A stretch of 64,000 nucleotides of DNA from Hasllibacter halocynthiae (lineage in GTDB: Bacteria; Pseudomonadota; Alphaproteobacteria; Rhodobacterales; Rhodobacteraceae): positions 186,001-250,000 of the forward strand of contig NZ_PVTT01000001.1 of assembly GCF_003003095.1 (NCBI RefSeq), in the 5' to 3' direction. Numbering within the stretch: position 1 is the stretch's first letter; each line of letters starts with the position of its first letter. The notes beneath the pieces were generated by a model. The model was not told the origin of the DNA, ran no database searches, and worked only from the letters and a program-made list of their open reading frames with translations. Position numbers and translations under genes: made by a program. Shown here one piece after another: positions 60,354 to 64,000 of the stretch.

Positions 60354-61345
60354 GGGCGCTTGGCAGATGGCTGGCGGGGGCGCTGCTCGTGCTGGCCGTT
60401 CTGGCGGCGGGGATCTGGACCTTCGGACCGCGGGCGACCGCCGAGATGCCCGAGGCGGCGGTCGCCGTGCCCGGCGCGAACGAGGTCGATGCCTGGCTCG
60501 CCGGGAGGGAAGGCGCGGTGCCGGGCATCCGGCCCGGAGCGGAGAAGCGCGTGATCTGGGCTGGGATGCCTGGCGAGCGCACGGAGTGGGCGGTGGTCTA
60601 CGTCCACGGCTTCTCCGCCACCTCCGAGGAGATCCGGCCCGTGCCCGATCGGGTGGCGGATGCGCTGGGCGCGAACCTCTTCTTCACGCGGCTCGCCGGG
60701 CACGGGGTGGACATGGGCACGGGCGGCGATCGCCTCGCCGAAACGACCGCGCGCGAATGGATGGACGACACGACGGAGGCCGCGGCCATCGGCGCCGCCA
60801 TCGGCGAGCGCGTCCTTCTGGTGACGCTGTCGACGGGGGGAACGCTCGCCGCGCTGGCGGCTGAGGAGGGGCTTCTGCCGCCCGAGATCGCCGGCATCGC
60901 GTTCCTCTCGCCCAACTTCCGCATCAACAACCCGCTCGCCGACCTCATCACGGCCCCGGGCGCGCCGATCTGGCTGCCGCTGGTGGGGGGGCGCACGCGG
61001 TCCTTCGAACCGCTCAACGACGCCCATGCGGAATGGTGGACGACGGCATACCCGTCGGCGGCCGTCTTCCCGCTCGGCGCCGCCGTCGCGGCTGCCCGTG
61101 CCGGCCGCTACGAGGGACCGTTGCCGCCGGCCCTGTTCCTGTTCGACCCCGAGGACCGGGTGATTGATCACGAGGCCACCCTGGCCGTCGCGGCGCGCTG
61201 GCCGGGCGAAGCGCTAGTCACGAGGATCGACGTGCCGGACGAAGGGGGCGACCCCGAGAACCACATTTTAGCAGGGGACATCCTGTCGCCGGCGATGACC
61301 GACACGGTGACGGAGGCGCTGCTGAGATTCGCCCGGGGATTGTGA
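60350..61345 (+). CDS. Membrane-anchored or exported alpha/beta hydrolase
   Basis: A 331-residue hydrolase with an N-terminal signal or anchor ([21 protein letters not shown]). The fold shows [13 protein letters not shown], Ser161 in [10 protein letters not shown] where the usual first Gly of GxSxG is Thr, [11 protein letters not shown] for the acid, and a C-terminal NHILAGD with the histidine. The substrate is unknown. No ATG is near; TTG at 60350, overlapping the previous stop in TTGA, is the probable start and exactly precedes the anchor. A perfect palindrome follows six bases after its stop. Confidence 0.8.
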   Translation: MRALGRWLAGALLVLAVLAAGIWTFGPRATAEMPEAAVAVPGANEVDAWLAGREGAVPGIRPGAEKRVIWAGMPGERTEWAVVYVHGFSATSEEIRPVPDRVADALGANLFFTRLAGHGVDMGTGGDRLAETTAREWMDDTTEAAAIGAAIGERVLLVTLSTGGTLAALAAEEGLLPPEIAGIAFLSPNFRINNPLADLITAPGAPIWLPLVGGRTRSFEPLNDAHAEWWTTAYPSAAVFPLGAAVAAARAGRYEGPLPPALFLFDPEDRVIDHEATLAVAARWPGEALVTRIDVPDEGGDPENHILAGDILSPAMTDTVTEALLRFARGL

Positions 61346-61351
61346 CGACGG

Positions 61352-61369
61352 TTTGCACACGTGTGCAAA
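61352..61369. promoter_or_regulatory. Perfect 18-bp palindrome, LacI-type operator
   Basis: TTTGCACACGTGTGCAAA is a perfect palindrome with a central CG, the form bound by LacI-family repressors. It lies 68 bases upstream of the HpsN-like dehydrogenase gene. No LacI gene is in the window. Confidence 0.75.
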
Positions 61370-61436
61370 ATCCGCTTTCGGGCAGGCGCGGCGCGCGTTA
61401 AGGGTGCCGGCGAGCCGCTCGACGAGGAGGACCCGA

Positions 61437-62762
61437 ATGGCCGAGCATCTGAAGATCGCCCGACCGGAGGCCGACCGCGCGGAGGACGACGCGAAGGTCC
61501 GGGCCGTGGTCGAGGCCGCGCTGAAGGATGTCGAGGCACGAGGCGACGTGGCCGTGCGGGAGATGTCTGTCCGCTTCGACGGCTACGAGCGCGAGGGCTA
61601 CCGCCTCGGCCGCGAGGAGATCGACGCCCTCGTCGGCGAACTCTCCGAACGCGAACTGGCCGACATCCGCTTCGCCCACGACCAGGTGGTCGCCTTCGCG
61701 AAGGTTCAGCGCGACTCCATGCTCGACGTGGAGGTCGAGACGATGCCCGGCGTGGTCCTCGGGCACCGTCACATCCCCGTGCAGTCGGTCGGCTGCTACG
61801 TGCCGGGCGGCAAGTTCCCCATGGTCGCCAGCGCGCACATGTCCGTGGCGACCGCGAAGGTCGCGGGCGTGCCCCGCATCGTGGCCTGCACACCGCCCTT
61901 CAAGGGCAAGCCGAATCCCGCGGTGATCGCAGCGATGGACATGGGCGGCGCCCATGAGATCCACGTGATCGGCGGCATCCAGGCCGTCGGCGCTATGGCC
62001 CTGGGCACCGAGGCGATCCCGGCCGTCGACATGCTGGTCGGTCCGGGCAACGCGTTCGTGGCCGAGGCCAAGCGCCAGCTCTTCGGACGGGTGGGGATCG
62101 ACCTCTTCGCCGGCCCGACGGAGACCATGGTGATCGCAGACGACACCGTCGACGCCGAGATGGTCGCGACGGACCTGCTGGGCCAGGCCGAGCACGGCTA
62201 TAACTCGCCCGCGGTGCTGCTGACGACGTCGCGCGGGCTGGCCGAGGGGACGCTGCGCGAGATCGATCGCATCCTCGGCATCCTGCCGACCGCCGAGACG
62301 GCTCGCGCCTCCTGGGAGGAGTACGGCGAGGTGATCCTCTGCGCCGATCACGACGAGATGCTTCAGGTGGCGAACGACATCGCGTCCGAGCATGTGCAGG
62401 TGATGACCGACAGGGACGACTGGTACCTGGAGAACATGCATTCCTACGGCGCCCTGTTCCTGGGTCCCCGCACCAACGTAGCGAACGGCGACAAGGTCAT
62501 CGGCACGAACCACACCCTGCCGACGAAGAAGGCGGGGCGCTACACGGGCGGGTTGTGGGTCGGCAAGTTCATCAAGACGCATTCCTATCAGCGCATCACC
62601 ACGGACGAGGCGGCGGCGACCATCGGGGAGTATGGCTCGCGACTATGCATCCTGGAGGGCTTCGTCGGCCATGCCGAGCAGTGCAACCTCCGCGTGCGTC
62701 GCTATGGCGGGCGGAACGTTCCCTATGGCGAGGGCGCGCCGCATCGCGAGGCGGCGGAGTAG
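61437..62762 (+). CDS. HisD-family NAD-dependent dehydrogenase, HpsN-like (sulfopropanediol type)
   Basis: A 441-residue histidinol-dehydrogenase-fold enzyme, distinct from the true hisD at 30595. It carries [81 protein letters not shown] and [34 protein letters not shown]. These resemble, from memory, the roseobacter sulfopropanediol 3-dehydrogenase HpsN, which makes 3-sulfolactate. Related paralogues of unknown substrate exist, so the reaction is a proposal. GAGGAGG precedes the ATG, a LacI-type operator lies upstream, and a SnoaL-like gene follows. Confidence 0.75.
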   Translation: MAEHLKIARPEADRAEDDAKVRAVVEAALKDVEARGDVAVREMSVRFDGYEREGYRLGREEIDALVGELSERELADIRFAHDQVVAFAKVQRDSMLDVEVETMPGVVLGHRHIPVQSVGCYVPGGKFPMVASAHMSVATAKVAGVPRIVACTPPFKGKPNPAVIAAMDMGGAHEIHVIGGIQAVGAMALGTEAIPAVDMLVGPGNAFVAEAKRQLFGRVGIDLFAGPTETMVIADDTVDAEMVATDLLGQAEHGYNSPAVLLTTSRGLAEGTLREIDRILGILPTAETARASWEEYGEVILCADHDEMLQVANDIASEHVQVMTDRDDWYLENMHSYGALFLGPRTNVANGDKVIGTNHTLPTKKAGRYTGGLWVGKFIKTHSYQRITTDEAAATIGEYGSRLCILEGFVGHAEQCNLRVRRYGGRNVPYGEGAPHREAAE

Positions 62763-62871
62763 CGGCGGCGGACGCTCCCGCCCGCTGGGACTCGCGGCGT
62801 CCCGGGGCCGGGGGCCTTGCGCTTCCAGTTCCGCCGCGGGGTTATTTCCACTGGCAGAGAAAGGCCGCGAG

Positions 62872-63903
62872 ATGGGCTTGGACGGGTTTCGACGGGCGCT
62901 CTATGCCGGCGACCACAATGCGGCGCGGGAGGACCTGCTCGCAACCTGCGCGCCGGATGCGCGCATGCATCTCTTCACGCCCGCCGGGGACCGCGAGGGG
63001 CCGAAGGCGGCCTGGGAGGCGATCTGGGCGCCCCTGCTCGCGGCGATGCCGGATCTGGAGCGGCGCGACCACATCTTCGTCCGGGGCGGCGCGCCTTCGG
63101 GCGAGTGGGTCGGCTCGTCGGGTCAGTACTGCGGCACCTTCCGGCACCCGTTCATGGATATCCCGGCGACGGGGCAGGTGGCCCATCTGCGCTTCGCGGA
63201 GTTCTTCCGGATTGATGGCGGACACGTCGTCGAAGCCCACGTCCTCTGGGATTTGCCGGAGCTGATGATGCAGGCGGGGGTCTGGCCGATGGGGCCGTCC
63301 CTGGGCCGTGAGATGAACGTGCCGGGTCCGGTCACGCAGGACGGACTGGGCCCGCACGACGCCGCGCGAACCGCGGCGTCCGAGGCGCTGGTGCTGTCCA
63401 TGCTCGACGGCATCCAGAAGCACGAGGCCGAGGGGCCCGATGCGATGGGCCTGGCGGAGCACTGGCACCCGCACTTCCTGTGGTACGGCCCCTCCGGCAT
63501 CGGCACCGCGCGGGGGGTCGAAGGGTTCCGCCGCTGGCACCAGATCCCCTTCCTCGAGGCCATGCCGGACCGGGTCGGGGGCAACGGGCGCGGCGCGCTC
63601 TTCGCGGAAGGGGACTACGTCGCCTACACGGGCTGGCCGGGTATGGAGATGACCGTGACGGGGGCCGGTTGGCTGGGCATCGCGCCAGCGGGGCAGCGGA
63701 TCACCATGCGGTCCCTCGACTTCTGGCGGTGCGAGGACGGGTCGATCCGCGAGAACTGGGTGCTGATCGACCTCATCCACGTCTGGAACCAACTCGGCGT
63801 GGACGTGCTGGCGCGGATGCGGCAACTGGCATCCGCGCGAGGGATCGTCGTAGGGGGCGAGCCGGTCTTCCCCTACTCCGAGAAGACGCACGTCAGTAGA
63901 TGA
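62872..63903 (+). CDS. SnoaL-like / NTF2-fold protein with two domains
   Basis: A 343-residue protein with two SnoaL/NTF2-like units, about residues 5-135 and 165-320. Segments such as VAHLRFAEFFRIDGGHVVEAHVLWDLPELMMQ and ITMRSLDFWRCEDGSIRENWVLIDLIHVWNQLGVD are typical. No reaction can be assigned. It begins 109 bases after the HpsN-like gene and probably shares its operator. It has the same two-domain form as the protein encoded behind soeC at 1740-2708. AGAGAAAGG precedes the ATG. The last 97 bases of the window hold nothing I recognise. Confidence 0.8.
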   Translation: MGLDGFRRALYAGDHNAAREDLLATCAPDARMHLFTPAGDREGPKAAWEAIWAPLLAAMPDLERRDHIFVRGGAPSGEWVGSSGQYCGTFRHPFMDIPATGQVAHLRFAEFFRIDGGHVVEAHVLWDLPELMMQAGVWPMGPSLGREMNVPGPVTQDGLGPHDAARTAASEALVLSMLDGIQKHEAEGPDAMGLAEHWHPHFLWYGPSGIGTARGVEGFRRWHQIPFLEAMPDRVGGNGRGALFAEGDYVAYTGWPGMEMTVTGAGWLGIAPAGQRITMRSLDFWRCEDGSIRENWVLIDLIHVWNQLGVDVLARMRQLASARGIVVGGEPVFPYSEKTHVSR

Positions 63904-64000
63904 TGCCGGCTTGGCGGCCGGACGGGCGCGGACACTGCGTGGCGGGGCCGGGCCGCCCCCGCTCCGGCAGCGGGGCCCTCGGGCCGCTTGCGGCAGCCGG

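Noticed and set aside
61437-62762. Calling the second HisD-fold gene a true histidinol dehydrogenase
   Set aside because: A complete hisD with the standard neighbours is at 30595. This protein's signature segments fit the HpsN-like subgroup better.

Overview
The window is a GC-rich chromosomal segment (most coding lines are near 70% GC) from an alphaproteobacterium, most likely a member of the Rhodobacterales / Rhodobacteraceae (roseobacter-like). Supporting signs are the gene order murA - DUF2948 - hisD - UPF0262 - tyrosine phosphatase - infA - maf - RNase E/G-like - yacG - tRNA-Phe, a GTTC-N7-GTTC LexA box in front of an imuA-imuB-dnaE2 mutasome, a SoeABC-type sulfite dehydrogenase, a PleD/DUF3572 pair, and an HpsN-like HisD paralogue. 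No phage, transposase, CRISPR array or rRNA operon is visible. Two tRNAs are present: Thr-GGT on the minus strand and Phe-GAA on the plus strand.

Layout. 1-10 kb: the end of a sugar-type ABC ATPase gene, a rhomboid protease, a hemolysin III protein, a minus-strand operon soeA-soeB-soeC-SnoaL, a KpsF sugar-phosphate isomerase and a fumarylacetoacetase-family hydrolase. 10-23 kb: a sugar-acid dehydratase (IlvD/Edd type), an EAL protein, an L,D-transpeptidase, a FAD oxidoreductase with a uronate dehydrogenase, the 4-hydroxybenzoate/protocatechuate operon pobA-pcaC-pcaH-pcaG, a ferric-iron ABC transporter split into convergent binding-protein and permease genes, and a fatty acid desaturase. 23-28 kb: cytochrome c maturation genes ccmF-ccmG-ccmH facing a DsbD/ScsB-type electron transporter. 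28-35 kb: the housekeeping block from murA to tRNA-Phe, nearly every junction overlapping by 1-8 bases. 35-42 kb: the SOS mutagenesis cassette dnaE2, imuB, imuA. 42-49 kb: NUDIX, DUF983, a PleD-like diguanylate cyclase, DUF3572, a PRC-barrel protein, a HAD phosphatase, glyoxalase I, DUF817 and thyX.

49.2-50.6 kb is the main anomaly: two tightly coupled genes of clearly lower GC (one counted line is 22/60), whose first start codon lies inside the end of thyX. They encode a soluble protein of about 300 residues and a protein with four membrane segments. I recognise neither. Next to them is a decayed partial copy of the cold-shock gene found 1.3 kb further on. 52.5-55.0 kb carries a four-gene bufferin-type RiPP operon (bufA precursor, MNIO enzyme bufB, bufC, DoxX-family bufD) with an 11-bp hairpin between precursor and enzyme genes. 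55-64 kb: thrS, a universal stress protein, an ArsR-SRPBCC fusion with a stand-alone SRPBCC protein, two alpha/beta hydrolases, and an HpsN-like dehydrogenase plus SnoaL-like protein behind a perfect 18-bp palindrome.

Recurrent features of gene packing are worth noting: four convergent gene pairs share a CTAG tetramer as overlapping stop codons, and three downstream genes appear to start with TTG inside a TTGA stop/start overlap.
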